Source: Hordeum vulgare subsp. vulgare | Lineage: Eukaryota; Streptophyta; Magnoliopsida; Poales; Poaceae | DNA: 64,000 nucleotides | Assembly: GCF_904849725.1 (NCBI RefSeq) | Contig: NC_058522.1 | Span: 229,499,084-229,563,083, forward strand | Direction: 5' to 3' | Shown here: positions 10,941 to 22,362 of the stretch, piece after piece | How positions within the stretch are numbered: the first letter of the stretch is position 1 | Layout of the letters: each line of letters starts with the position of its first letter | The notes under the pieces: model-generated | What the model saw: the letters and a program-made list of their open reading frames with translations, nothing else | Databases searched by the model: none | Told to the model about the DNA's origin: nothing | Program-made: the position numbers and the translations under genes

Positions 10941-13103
10941 ATGGCACCCCTGGAGCTAGCCGAACTTAAGAAGCAACTAGATGAGGCCTTGAATAAAGGT
11001 TTCATTCGTCCTAGCTCTTCTCCTTGGGCTTGTCCTGTTCTCTTCGTCAAGAAGAAAGATGAAACGGATCGGATGGTTGTAGATTATCAACCAGTTAACC
11101 TGGTCACCATAAAGAACAAGTATCCGCTCACCAGGATCAATGATCGGTATGATCAGCTCGTTGGATCCTCAGTCTTCTCCAAAATGGATTTGAGGTTGGG
11201 TTACCATCAAATCGAGATCAAGAACGGGGACATTCCAAAAACGGTTAACTCTGTCACTCGTTATGGCCAATACGAGTACACCGTCATGTCCTTCGGTTTA
11301 ACCAATGCCCCAGCCACCTTCTCTCGCTTGATGAATTCAATCTTCATGGAGTATTTGGATAAATTCGTTGTGGTATACCTCGATGATATTCTCATCTACT
11401 CAAAGAACGAACAAGAACATGCCGAGCATCTAAGGCTAGTATTGATGAAACTTCGAGAGCATCGCCTTTATGCCAAGTTTTAAAAATGTGAATTTTGGTT
11501 ACCAGAAGTGACCTATCTAGGCCACGTAATCTCTGGTAAGGGTATTGCTATCAATCCCGAGAGAGTTCAAGCCGTCCTTGATTGGACTCAACCTGAATCG
11601 ATTAAGCAAGTTAGGAGTTTTCTTGGTCTAGCGAGCTATTGTCGCTGCTTTGTCGAGAATTTCTCCAAGGTTGCAAAGCCTCTAACTGAACTCCTCAAGA
11701 AAGATAAAAAGTTCGAGTGGACACCATAGTGTGAGCATAGTTTTCAGGACCTGAAAAGACGTCTGACTTCCGCACCTGTGTTGCTACCACCAGATTTTTC
11801 TAAGGACTTTGTTATCTATTGCGACACCTCGCGACAAGGATTAGGTTGCATTCTCATGCAGAATCGTCATGTGATTGCATACGCATCTCAACAGTTGCGT
11901 CCACATGAGGATAATTATCCCACACATGATGTTGAGCTTGCAGCTGTAGTCCATGCACTTAAAACCTGGCGACATTACCTTCTTGGTAATCGTTGCGAAA
12001 TATTCACTGATCACCAAAGTCTGAAATTTATCTTCACCCGGCCGAATTTGAATCTCAGGCAAAGACGGTGGGTTGAGTTGATCAAAGATTACGACTTAGG
12101 GATAACTTACACCCCGGGGAAGGCCAGTGTCATGGTTGATGCATTGAGTCGTAAGTCTTATTGTAACAATCTGATGCTACAACGAGGTCAACCACATCTC
12201 TATGAGGAATTTCGGAAGTTAAATCTTCACATTGTTCCTCAAGGATTCCTTTCTAACATGGTGGCGAAACCTACTCTTAGGGATCAAATAATAGCTGGCC
12301 AAAAGCATGATAAGGGTATATCACGGATCAAGGAGAATATTATTAACGGAAATGCTAAGGAATTCTCCATGAATGATCAAGATGTTGTGTTCTTCCAGAA
12401 TCGTTTAGTGGTTCCTAAGAATCCACATCTAAGGCAGTTAATCCTTAAGGAGGCTCATGATTCTCCTCTCACCATTCATCCTGGTAGTACTAAGATGTAT
12501 CAGGACCTACGCCAGAGGTTTTGGTGGACTAGGATGAAGAGAGAAATTGCTGAGTTCGTTGCTAACTGCGACGTTTGTCGTCGAGTTAAGGAAGAACATC
12601 AAAGGCCCGCTGACACCCTTCAACCTTTAGCTATTCCTGAATGGAAATGGGATAAAGTCAGTATGGATTTCATCATTGGATTTCCCAAGACCAAGAAAGG
12701 AAATAATGCTATCTTTGTGGTCATTGACTGTCTTTCCAAAGTAGCTCATTTTCTTCTAGTTCGTGAGAGTATAACAGCTAGCCAGCTAGTAGAGTTATAT
12801 ATCTCTCGAATAGTGTCTCTTCATGGTGTTCCTCTGGAGATTAACTCAGACCGTGGAAGTATTTTTACTTCTCGCTACTGGGAAAGTTTTCAGAATGCCA
12901 TGGGGACTCACCTATCTTTTAGCACTGCTTTCCATCCTCAATCAAGTGGTCAAGTAGAAAGAGTGAATAAAATCCTAGAAGATATGCTTCGAGCTTGTGT
13001 TATATCATTCGACATGAATTGGGAGAAGTGCCTTCCATTCGCCGAATTTGCTTATAACAATAGTTATCAATCAAGCTTGGGCAAAGCCCCTTTTGACAAA
13101 TAA
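10941..13103 (+). pseudogene. Inverted duplicate of RT-RNase H-integrase (left arm)
   Basis: One frame runs through reverse transcriptase ([22 protein letters not shown] and the catalytic YLDD near residue 148), RNase H (IYCDTSRQGLG .. FTDHQSL .. DALSRK) and integrase (HPG..CDVC zinc finger, then DFIIGF, NSDRGS and GQVERV). In-frame stops lie at 11481-11483 (TAA, just after the RT palm) and 11727-11729 (TAG, between RT and RNase H). The frame ends artificially at GKAPFDK, where integrase is cut and nine unrelated bases lead into the spacer. The integrase C-terminus and any chromodomain are absent. It lies opposite to the rest of element C. It cannot give a full polyprotein. Confidence 0.95.
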
Positions 13104-13105
13104 TA

Positions 13106-13124
13106 TAACTTCAAAAGATAGGTC
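13106..13124. other. Spacer at the palindrome centre
   Basis: Nineteen AT-rich bases separate the arms. The nine bases before it (CAAATAATA) and their mirror are not recognisable pol but are part of the arms. Integrase was therefore probably already truncated before or during formation of the palindrome. Confidence 0.85.
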
Positions 13125-13126
13125 TA

Positions 13127-15289
13127 TTATTTGTCAAAAGGGGCTTTGCCCAAGCTTGATTGATAACTATTGTTATAAGCAAATTCGGCGAATGGAAGGC
13201 ACTTCTCCCAATTCATGTCGAATGATATAACACAAGCTCGAAGCATATCTTCTAGGATTTTATTCACTCTTTCTACTTGACCACTTGATTGAGGATGGAA
13301 AGCAGTGCTAAAAGATAGGTGAGTCCCCATGGCATTCTGAAAACTTTCCCAGTAGCGAGAAGTAAAAATACTTCCACGGTCTGAGTTAATCTCCAGAGGA
13401 ACACCATGAAGAGACACTATTCGAGAGATATATAACTCTACTAGCTGGCTAGCTGTTATACTCTCACGAACTAGAAGAAAATGAGCTACTTTGGAAAGAC
13501 AGTCAATGACCACAAAGATAGCATTATTTCCTTTCTTGGTCTTGGGAAATCCAATGATGAAATCCATACTGACTTTATCCCATTTCCATTCAGGAATAGC
13601 TAAAGGTTGAAGGGTGTCAGCGGGCCTTTGATGTTCTTCCTTAACTCGACGACAAACGTCGCAGTTAGCAACGAACTCAGCAATTTCTCTCTTCATCCTA
13701 GTCCACCAAAACCTCTGGCGTAGGTCCTGATACATCTTAGTACTACCAGGATGAATGGTGAGAGGAGAATCATGAGCCTCCTTAAGGATTAACTGCCTTA
13801 GATGTGGATTCTTAGGAACCACTAAACGATTCTGGAAGAACACAACATCTTGATCATTCATGGAGAATTCCTTAGCATTTCCGTTAATAATATTCTCCTT
13901 GATCCGTGATATACCCTTATCATGCTTTTGGCCAGCTATTATTTGATCCCTAAGAGTAGGTTTCGCCACCATGTTAGAAAGGAATCCTTGAGGAACAATG
14001 TGAAGATTTAACTTCCGAAATTCCTCATAGAGATGTGGTTGACCTCGTTGTAGCATCAGATTGTTACAATAAGACTTACGACTCAATGCATCAACCATGA
14101 CATTGGCCTTCCCCGGGGTGTAAGTTATCCCTAAGTCGTAATCTTTGATCAACTCAACCCACCGTCTTTGCCTGAGATTCAAATTCGGCCGGGTGAAGAT
14201 AAATTTCAGACTTTGGTGATCAGTGAATATTTCGCAACGATTACCAAGAAGGTAATGTCGCCAGGTTTTAAGTGCATGGACTACAGCTGCAAGCTCAACA
14301 TCATGTGTGGGATAATTATCCTCATGTGGACGCAACTGTTGAGATGCGTATGCAATCACATGACGATTCTGCATGAGAATGCAACCTAATCCTTGTCGCG
14401 AGGTGTCGCAATAGATAACAAAGTCCTTAGAAAAATCTGGTGGTAGCAACACAGGTGCGGAAGTCAGACGTCTTTTCAGGTCCTGAAAACTATGCTCACA
14501 CTATGGTGTCCACTCGAACTTTTTATCTTTCTTGAGGAGTTCAGTTAGAGGCTTTGCAACCTTGGAGAAATTCTCGACAAAGCGGCGACAATAGCTCGCT
14601 AGACCAAGAAAACTCCTAACTTGCTTAATCGATTCAGGTTGAGTCCAATCAAGGACGGCTTGAACTCTCTCGGGATTGATAGCAATACCCTTACCAGAGA
14701 TTACGTGGCCTAGATAGGTCACTTCTGGTAACCAAAATTCACATTTTTAAAACTTGGCATAAAGGCGATGCTCTCGAAGTTTCATCAATACCAGCCTTAG
14801 ATGCTCGGCATGTTCTTGTTCGTTCTTTGAGTAGATGAGAATATCATCGAGGTATACCACAACGAATTTATCCAAATACTCCATGAAGATTGAATTCATC
14901 AAGCGAGAGAAGGTGGCTGGGGCATTGGTTAAACCGAAGGACATGACGGTGTACTCGTATTGGCCATAACGAGTGACAGAGTTAACCGTTTTTGGAATGT
15001 CCCCGTTCTTGATCTCGATTTGATGGTAACCCAACCTCAAATCCATTTTGGAGAAGACTGAGGATCCAGCGAGCTGATCATACCGATCATTGATCCTGGT
15101 GAGCGGATACTTGTTCTTTATGGTGACCAGGTTAACTGGTTGATAATCTACAACCATCCGATCCGTTTCATCTTTCTTCTTGACGAAGAGAACAGGACAA
15201 GCCCAAGGAGAAGAGCTAGGACGAATGAAACCTTTATTCAAGGCCTCATCTAGTTGCTTCTTAAGTTCGGCTAGCTCCAGGGGTGCCAT
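13127..15289 (-). pseudogene. RT-RNase H-integrase of element C (right, original arm)
   Basis: The content matches the left arm: RT with YLDD, RNase H and a truncated integrase, with the same TAA (14749-14747) and TAG (14503-14501) stops. It continues at its N-terminal side into protease and gag in the same orientation, showing that this is the native copy. Just beyond the arm (15290-15300) the reading frame seems to lose about ten bases relative to the usual chromovirus RT entry, so the frame is also broken exactly at the arm edge. This last point relies on remembered family sequence. Defective pseudogene. Confidence 0.93.
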
Positions 15290-15291
15290 CT

Positions 15292-15899
15292 TCTGGCTAT
15301 TGGAACAGTTCCTGGAACAAGGTCTATCACAAACTCTACATCCCTGTCAGGTGGGATTCCTGGCAGTTCTTCTGGAAAAACATTCGGGAAGTCACGGACT
15401 ACTGGAATGCCTTCAAGTTCTGGGAGAGGGTTGGCATTGAGGGAATAGAGTTGGCATTTGGCAACTCGAGTAGAGACATTAACTATCTCACTCGAGGGAT
15501 GGGTAAGCTGAACGTTTCTAGAATGAGTATCAATCTTGGCATAGTGAGCTTACATCCAGTCCATACCCAAGATGGTATTGATATCCGAAGATTTCAGGGC
15601 TATCAAAGATGCTAGAAAACTAGCCTGTCTACTAGGATTTCATTGTCATAGGTTATCCTGGAGGTTTGCCACTTACTACCATGGGTTTGGACAACCAATG
15701 GGATTGGCATATCACAAAAGGACATGTTATGCAACTGTGCATAACTTTCTGAAATGAAGGAATGAGATGACCCAGTGTCAAAAAGGAGAGACGCTGGGTG
15801 ATGATTAACAAGGAGCGTACCCAATATGACGTCGGGATCCTCTGCAGCTTCTTCTGCTAAAACATAATTCACGCGGCCACGTGTAGGAGTTGGCTTCAC
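15292..15899 (-). pseudogene. Protease and RT-entry region of element C
   Basis: The minus-strand frame 15899-15612 contains the retropepsin active-site motif LLFDTGSSHSFIS, the aspartate that cleaves the polyprotein. The linker toward RT follows ([15 protein letters not shown] read around 15405-15360), in a shifted frame, which is typical of decayed gypsy pol. Order relative to gag (upstream) and RT (downstream) is canonical. Frame breaks occur at about 15612 and at the palindrome edge. Confidence 0.85.
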
Positions 15900-15944
15900 A
15901 TAATAAGCTTTGCCTGACTTGCCTTGCCCAACGGACTTTCCAGG

Positions 15945-16944
15945 TTACTTGGCACCTATATTCTGAGGGCACTCTCGTGAGTAGTGCCCGGGTTCTCCGC
16001 ACTTGTAACAGATCACCTGATTGGCACGTAGTGCAGCATTGCTAGCTGGACCACCATAGGTCTTTGCTGGAGGGTTGGTCTGATTCGACTGAGGCGCCGC
16101 ATAGGATGGCCTCGGGGTATATCTTGGCGGCAGAGAGCTATTCGGAACCCACAACCTGCGGTTTGGAAACGTGGAACCAGATGAGGAGCCAGAGTCACGG
16201 AGTGCTTCTTAGTGGCTTCATAGTCGGTATGACCAGTCTCGGAACTGATCGCCTTGTTGACAAGAGCTTGAAAGCTTGTACATTCATGGAGGCGCAAGTC
16301 ACGAAGAAGTTCAGGGCTCAGACCCTTGCGGAATCTTGCTTGCTTCTTGGAATCAGTGACACCTCTTCAGTTGCGTAGCGAGCGAGCTTACCGAACTCGC
16401 GGCTATAAGCATCCACGGTTAACTTTCCCTGGGTGAAGGCACAGAATTCCTCTCTCTTACGGTCCATCAGACCCTCAGAAATGTGGTGCAGACGGAAGGC
16501 TGCACTAAAGTCTGCCCATGTGGCTGCTGGTCCGGCAGGACGCATAGCTTCAAAGTTCTCCCACCACAGATTGGCGGGTCCTTCTAGAAAGTACGCCGCA
16601 AAGGTCACCTTGTCGGCCTCAGAAACATTGGCAGAGCGAATCTTGTGCGATATACTGCACAACCAGTCATCAGCATCGAGAGGATCGACGGAGTGATGGA
16701 ACTTCGGAGGATTCAGCTTCACGAAGTCATTGAGGGACACTGCATCATTCCTCGGCTGACGAGCCGTATTTTTCTCAATACGCTCTAGCAGACGGTTGGT
16801 CTCTCTTTTGTTTCTTTCCACCTCAAGCATAACTTCCGCCAGAGAAGGCGGGTGAGGTAATTCCTCCTGCGATGCGTGACTACCTTCTCCCTGCTCATGG
16901 GTAGGGGCACAGTTCAACCTGGTGAACACCATCCTGACAAACAA
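15945..16944 (-). pseudogene. Gag of element C, with frameshifts
   Basis: The first 208 codons (16944-16318) hold the conserved capsid-type domain: WLCSISHKIR, VTFAAYFLEGPANLWWENF and FRLHHISEGLMDRKREEF. The frame then shifts; the C-terminal segment (16154-15945) carries a CCHC zinc knuckle, CYKCGEPGHYSRECP, that would bind genomic RNA. At least one frameshift near 16320 and another before 16154 break the protein. Gag would form the virus-like particle in the cytoplasm. Its position between the leader ORF and protease is normal. Confidence 0.9.
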
Positions 16945-17557
16945 ACCTACAGCTTAGACCAATATCAACATCAATACTAGCTACGGATTAAGAATACACT
17001 GAACACATGGAATGCGGAAATGAACATCCAAACAACATGGTAACAAGCAATTGCTATATATACACCATGGATCATACACACCATTACATAGTTCAGTACA
17101 ACCTCAACCGAAGAGCAAACTACTGAAAAGATGATACTACTCATCAGAGGATTTCGAAGCTTCCTATACATTATTTATCTATGCCTTCGGAACTCATCTT
17201 ACGACATAAGCATACTCCACAAGACACACAGGACTGTGGAAGTACAGCCACTACCATACTATTCTTCCAATCACGGTTCACGCATCCGCATAAAACATCT
17301 CATAAAGGTTGCCTCCATGGCCTGGGAGCTCAACCTGCGGATCAGGAAATACTCGAGCTTGAGACCCATGGGAACCGTAAGGACACGGGTGTGGCCTTTG
17401 GTCCCCTGACTGGTGGTAGTAGAGGTCCCCGAAGAGGGGTGACTCCTCCTATAGCAGGCCAGTCAACATGAGCTGGAAGATGGTTCCTAACAGGGTTCAA
17501 CATCTCCATATCTCCATACCCTGTCTGGACTACAGGTGTCAGCTGTGTCAATGCCGT
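16945..17557 (-). other. Leader of element C between the extra ORF and gag
   Basis: No convincing coding frame is seen; short frames on both strands lack family resemblance. The region lies in the transcribed leader in minus orientation. Confidence 0.6.
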
Positions 17558-18052
17558 TCACAGATGGGCACGTGTAGCATAGAGCTCCATACGAAGGGCA
17601 CGAGAATCTCTGTCTCTATTCTCTAACATCTCAGCGGTGGACTGCAGCAGCGGATCCTCCATAGAGGAATCAAAGTAGACCCCACTGAGGTATCCTTCTT
17701 CTCCTGGCTGAGAGGCGAGAACATAGCAGAACTTTGAATTCTGCAGCAGTGCATGTCTGGCTCTCATGATAGTCAACAGTGAATAGGCAGCATCTTGTAC
17801 CGCAATGTCAACAGTAACCCCCAATCCATAAGACCAATGGATCGGCTCCTCGACTCTAGGGTAATCTGGGAATACCCAAACAGTGCACAGGTACTGACTC
17901 TGGTTAAAATCCCGGTACTGCTCCTCCACTGTATACTCTAGGTACCAATGGTAACCGGATACTGACATCATCCTGACCAGCATGGCCGTGTGACCCGGCA
18001 CATCAATGCACCTAGTCAGACGGACCACCTGACGAGAAGGACGGCCAGGCAT
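17558..18052 (-). CDS. Extra ORF upstream of gag in element C, 164 aa, function unknown
   Basis: An intact 164-codon frame (MPGRPSRQVVRL..) lies between the PBS and gag. It has no signal peptide or evident membrane segment. It contains EEQYRDFNQSQYLCTVWVF, a GVTVDIAVQDAAYSLL stretch, and an Arg/Glu-rich C-terminal helix (ENRDRDSRALRMEL) that could be a coiled coil. I recall similar hypothetical proteins in grass genomes but cannot name a family. That it stays open while gag and pol of the same element are broken may be chance at this length. It may be a decayed domain rather than a working gene. Confidence 0.5.
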   Translation of the reverse strand: MPGRPSRQVVRLTRCIDVPGHTAMLVRMMSVSGYHWYLEYTVEEQYRDFNQSQYLCTVWVFPDYPRVEEPIHWSYGLGVTVDIAVQDAAYSLLTIMRARHALLQNSKFCYVLASQPGEEGYLSGVYFDSSMEDPLLQSTAEMLENRDRDSRALRMELYATRAHL

Positions 18053-18480
18053 CTGAAAATAGAGAGTAATGCAAAGGCATTAGAGCTCTGGAGACAAAAT
18101 TGGGCAGCATAACGGTTATAAATGCTCAAAAACAATTTTGAGACAACCCACAAAAGATAGGATAGCATAACCACTCAACTATCAAGATCAATTCCATGGT
18201 CATCAAAACTTACTTTCTTTTCCTTGGAATAAAAGAAACTCGGAGTAACTCTCGACTCGTTGTCCTATAATATACCGATTAGTAATACACGATCCTGAGA
18301 GAAAGATAAGTAACCTAGTTCTTAATCCCCGCAGAAAAGACGAGGATGACTGGAATAGAATGACTTGAGAAGAGAAGCAAGAATCTTACTTCCCTTCCAC
18401 AAACAATTCCCTTATATATAACTAAAGCAATTCTAGCCTCAACTTCGACCAGTTTGGCTTGGTAATCCCACAGTCAGTCA
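18053..18480 (-). other. 5' leader of element C
   Basis: This stretch lies between the primer-binding site and the extra ORF. It is AT-rich and shows no coding potential. Confidence 0.6.
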
Positions 18481-18494
18481 GGCTCTGATACAAA
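18481..18494 (-). promoter_or_regulatory. Primer-binding site of element C (initiator tRNA-Met type)
   Basis: The minus strand reads TTTGTATCAGAGCC directly inside the 5' LTR. The usual plant site is TGGTATCAGAGC, so one base differs. It fixes the minus orientation of element C. Confidence 0.85.
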
Positions 18495-19708
18495 CGCTGT
18501 CGGGACCCTGATAATAAGCCATAGGAATCCAGCCTGTAACATATTGCATCCCTTTGCGGTCTCACGCATGGTTATCCCCACGGCTGCCACCTTACCTTAG
18601 CTGGCACCGTTTGCGCCTTTTGACTCACGTATGCATTACTGTTGCTAGCATTTCAATGTCAAAGAACCCGGGTCGACATATCTAGTCATAAACTCAAGTG
18701 GCTCAATTGTACACAGGCAGGCATACATAACCCAACAAAGCAGGTGTCGGTCAACAACGAGTGTAGACGAGTCGTAGCAAGCTACAAGGACTCCATTACA
18801 TCACGTGACATTTCCCCGAAGGAACAGACACGGCAGCTAAGAAGGATACATGCCGGTCAACCAATGTGTCCGGAGAAGTAGCGAACTACCAGGGCTTGGT
18901 GGAATCACAAAGGGGCATTTCTGTGTATAGAGAGCTACTAAGGCATACGACTAGGTGTCGAATCCCATACATATCACAGTGCATCACACGTACGCATGAC
19001 ATACTAGATATTCATAGATACAACAATGGCATCACAACATAACCATACAACATTACAACATTTATTTAGAAGACTTGGAAGAGTCTTGCATAATATGTTC
19101 ATACAAGCAGGGGTCACACAACCCGACACTCAAAGTCATACAAACAAGTCATACAAACCAACGGAAGCATAAAGCTATCAAAGTACAGACAGATGAAAGG
19201 ATAAAGCATAAAGCCTGACTATCTACAGATCCCTTCTGAAAGGGGCTAGGTCGTAGCTCGGACACCAACTACTCGTCATCAACCATGTCTAGGAAAAACC
19301 CACATGTTGGCTCGCGGGTATCCTCTGCAAAAATTATTAAGCAAACATGAGTACAAGAGTACTCAACAAGACTTTAGAACAGATCTATCTACTCATGCTC
19401 ACGTATCAATAAAGGGGGTTGTGGTGTTTCATGCAGCAAGCCAGCTTTGACTCTTGGCTAGACAAAGTTACATTTTTAAATAGTTTTGACAACTTTGTTT
19501 TCTCGCACACGAGTCCACTAACTCCACAGCAATACACCATCATGGAATCATTCCCGTCTTCCTATGGAAATGCCATCCATGACACTCACACTTATCTTGA
19601 TATTTTTATGAGTAGCCATTAAAGTTATCTATGAACAACATATGTCTCCAACTAGTCCATATCCGCGGACGCGGCTATTCGAATAGATCATAACCCTGCA
19701 GGGGTGTA

Positions 19709-21092
19709 TGATAACCCACAAGTATAGGGGATCGCAACAGTTTTCGAGGGTAGAGTATTCAAACCCAAATTTGTTGATTCGACACAAGGGGAAGCCAAAG
19801 AATATTCTCGAGTATTAGCAGTTGAGTTGTCAGTTCAACCACACCTGAAAGACTTAGTATCTGCAGCAAAGTATCAGTAGCAGAGTAGTGTGATAGCAAC
19901 AGTAGAAACAGTGACAGTAGCAGCAGCGACGGCAATAGCGACAGAGTAACGTAGCAAGGACCAGTAGAAAAAACTCGTAGGCATTGGATCGGTGATGGAT
20001 AATTATGTCGGATGATATTCATCATGCAACAGTTATAACAAGGAGAGATATGCAACTAGCTCTAGTTCATCAATGTAATGTAGGCATGTATTCCGTATGT
20101 AGTCATACGTGCTTAGGGAAAAGAACTTGCATGGCATATATTGTCCATCCCTCCCGTGGCAGCGGGGTCCTAATGGAAACTACAGGATATTAAGGTTCTC
20201 CTTTTAATAGAGAACCGGAACAAAGCATTAGCACTTAGTGAATACATGAACTCCTCATACTATGGTCATCTCCGGGAGTGGTTCCGGCTATTGTCACTCC
20301 GGGGTTGCCGGGTCATACCACATAGTAGGTGACTACAACTTGCAAGATAGGATCTAAAACACACATATATTGGCGACAACATAATAGGTTCAGATCTGAA
20401 ATCATGGCACTCGAGCCCTAGTGACAAGCATTAAGCATAGCCAAGTAGTAGCAACATCAATCTAGAACATAGTGGATACTAGGGATCAATCCCCGTCAAG
20501 AACTAACTCGATTACATGATAGATCTCATCCAACTCATCACCGTCCAGCAAGCCTACGATGAGATTACTCACGAATGATGAAGAGCATCATGGAATTGTC
20601 GATGGAGAAAGGTTGATGATGACGATGGCGACGATCTCCCCTCTCTGGAGCCCAGAACGGACTCCAGATCTGCCCTCCACAGGAAGAATAGGTGGTGGCG
20701 GCACCTCCATATCGTAAAACACGATGAACTCTTTTCCTTGATTTTTTCCCGGACGAAAGGGACTAAATAGAGCTGGAGTTGGAGGCGTTGGAGCTCCGAG
20801 GGCCCCACAAGCCTGCCAGGCGCGGCCAGGGGGGGCGCGCCTGGTGGGATTATGGGCTCCTCGCTCCACTCCTCCGGTTGATTCTTGCGCCAGTATTTTT
20901 TATATATTCCACAAAAAATCCTCGTAAATTTCCAGGTCATTCCGAGAACTTTTATTTCTGCGCAAAAACAACACCATGGCAATTCTACTGAAAACAGCAT
21001 TAGTCCGGGTTAGTTCCATTCAAATCATGCAAATTAGAGACCAAAACAAGGGCAAAAGAGTTTGGAAAAGTAGATACGACGGAGACGTATCA
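19709..21092 (-). mobile_element. Sabrina-like solo LTR nested in element C
   Basis: On + it runs TGATAACCCACAAG to GGAGACGTATCA (1,384 bp). A perfect 5-bp duplication GTGTA lies on both sides (19704-19708, 21093-21097). There is no internal region, so it formed by recombination between the two LTRs of one element. It is related to the LTR of element B. Confidence 0.95.
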
Positions 21093-22281
21093 GTGTACTT
21101 CTTCACACACGCTGTTGCCACTTATCTCTATGTGCACGTTATGCACCTCGGCAACCTTCAAGCGGAAGCCCAGCGAGGGAGTCGGCCACGACCGTTAACC
21201 ACATTAGTACCTAGTCCACGTTTATCGCCTATCTGAGGGTAACCCGCACGGAAGTCCGGCCGAGGTTTCCGCCACGACCCCAAACGATGTGCACAGGGTT
21301 CCCAAGCACACCATCCGGGTGCCACTTGGTACATCGTGGCACTGCCTACAGCATCATAGCCCACCTCTAAGGTCAGCACTATGCACGGCCTCCAGCATGA
21401 CTATAAACACCAGAAACTAGCGACTCCTCGAGTGAGTAGTAGGCGATTAATAAGTCGAACAGGGTCATACTTCAGGGCCCAGCATGTGGTAGTATCTCGT
21501 CTTGGATTACATACACGGAACTTAGTTCCTAAGGACGGTCCCAATGAAACAACCCGCCATGTACTCCTACATAGCCTTTCATCGGTACCTTTACCAAATC
21601 AGGTTCCGCACTTAAACATTGTCACTAGAACACATTCATCCATTCCTGTTCATCACCCAGATGAAACAGACCTCACACAACTTCTAAGCATAGCAAGCAT
21701 AGCAGGTATAAACACATCACAGCTCAAGCATCTACCAGGTATGCTAGGTTGCATGGTTTGGCTATTTACTGTGACAATGACAGGTTATGCAAAGGAATAG
21801 GTTCAGCTACCAAAGTAAAGTATTTTAAATATTTTTTCCTAATGAAATAAGTGGGAGCAGGATCAAGAACATGGGATGATATCGAGATGATCAAAAGGGT
21901 GCTTGCCTTGTTGCTCAGCAGAGGGGTAATATCCGTCAGTCGGATATTCAATCGTATCCGTAGGGGCGGGGCCTATCGAATAACAACATACAATTAAGAA
22001 CAACCATATGCAACAATTATGATGCATGAACATGGCATGAAATGAAGAGTGGTATGATTCAGTGTGGTTGGTAAAACCTTAGTTTGCATCTTGTTTGAAA
22101 CCCAAATTCAAATATTATTTGAAATGGCATATTTATCTTAATCATTTAATTGATTTGACCTGATGCTGTTTCAAAACTTTGTTTTTCATGCCTGAAAGTG
22201 GCACCGTTGTTTTCATTGAATTTTTCTGATAAATTTGCATCTATTATTTGTCAGATTTGGAGTTATAATCAATTTTCTATG

Positions 22282-22362
22282 AATTTCCAAAGTTTTAAAC
22301 TTATTCTGGAATTATTTTTAAACAGATAATAATTCCAGAATAAGTTCAAAACTTTGGAAATT
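22282..22362. repeat. Long hairpin in the 5' LTR of element C
   Basis: About 35 bases from AATTTCCAAAGTTTTAAAC are mirrored by the inverted complement ending at 22362, with a loop of about ten bases (22317-22327) and few mismatches. It is much too long for chance. It could be an old foldback insertion or a local inverted duplication. Confidence 0.85.

Larger units (their letters stand above)
10939..15291. repeat. 4.35-kb palindrome of the pol region
   Basis: Arm 10939-13105 is the reverse complement of arm 13125-15291, with a 19-base spacer at 13106-13124. All matching landmarks sum to 26230, so there is no net indel across 2,167 bp. The translated arms differ by only three residues (Val/Ala, Cys/Arg, Ser/Asn, each a transition). 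Both arms carry the same two premature stops. The right arm is the one continuous with protease and gag and is therefore the original copy. Confidence 0.97.

Noticed and set aside
11841..12062. 73-codon frame antisense to RNase H (and its mirror at 14168-14389)
   Set aside because: Shadow of the pol frame, duplicated only because the arms are inverted repeats.
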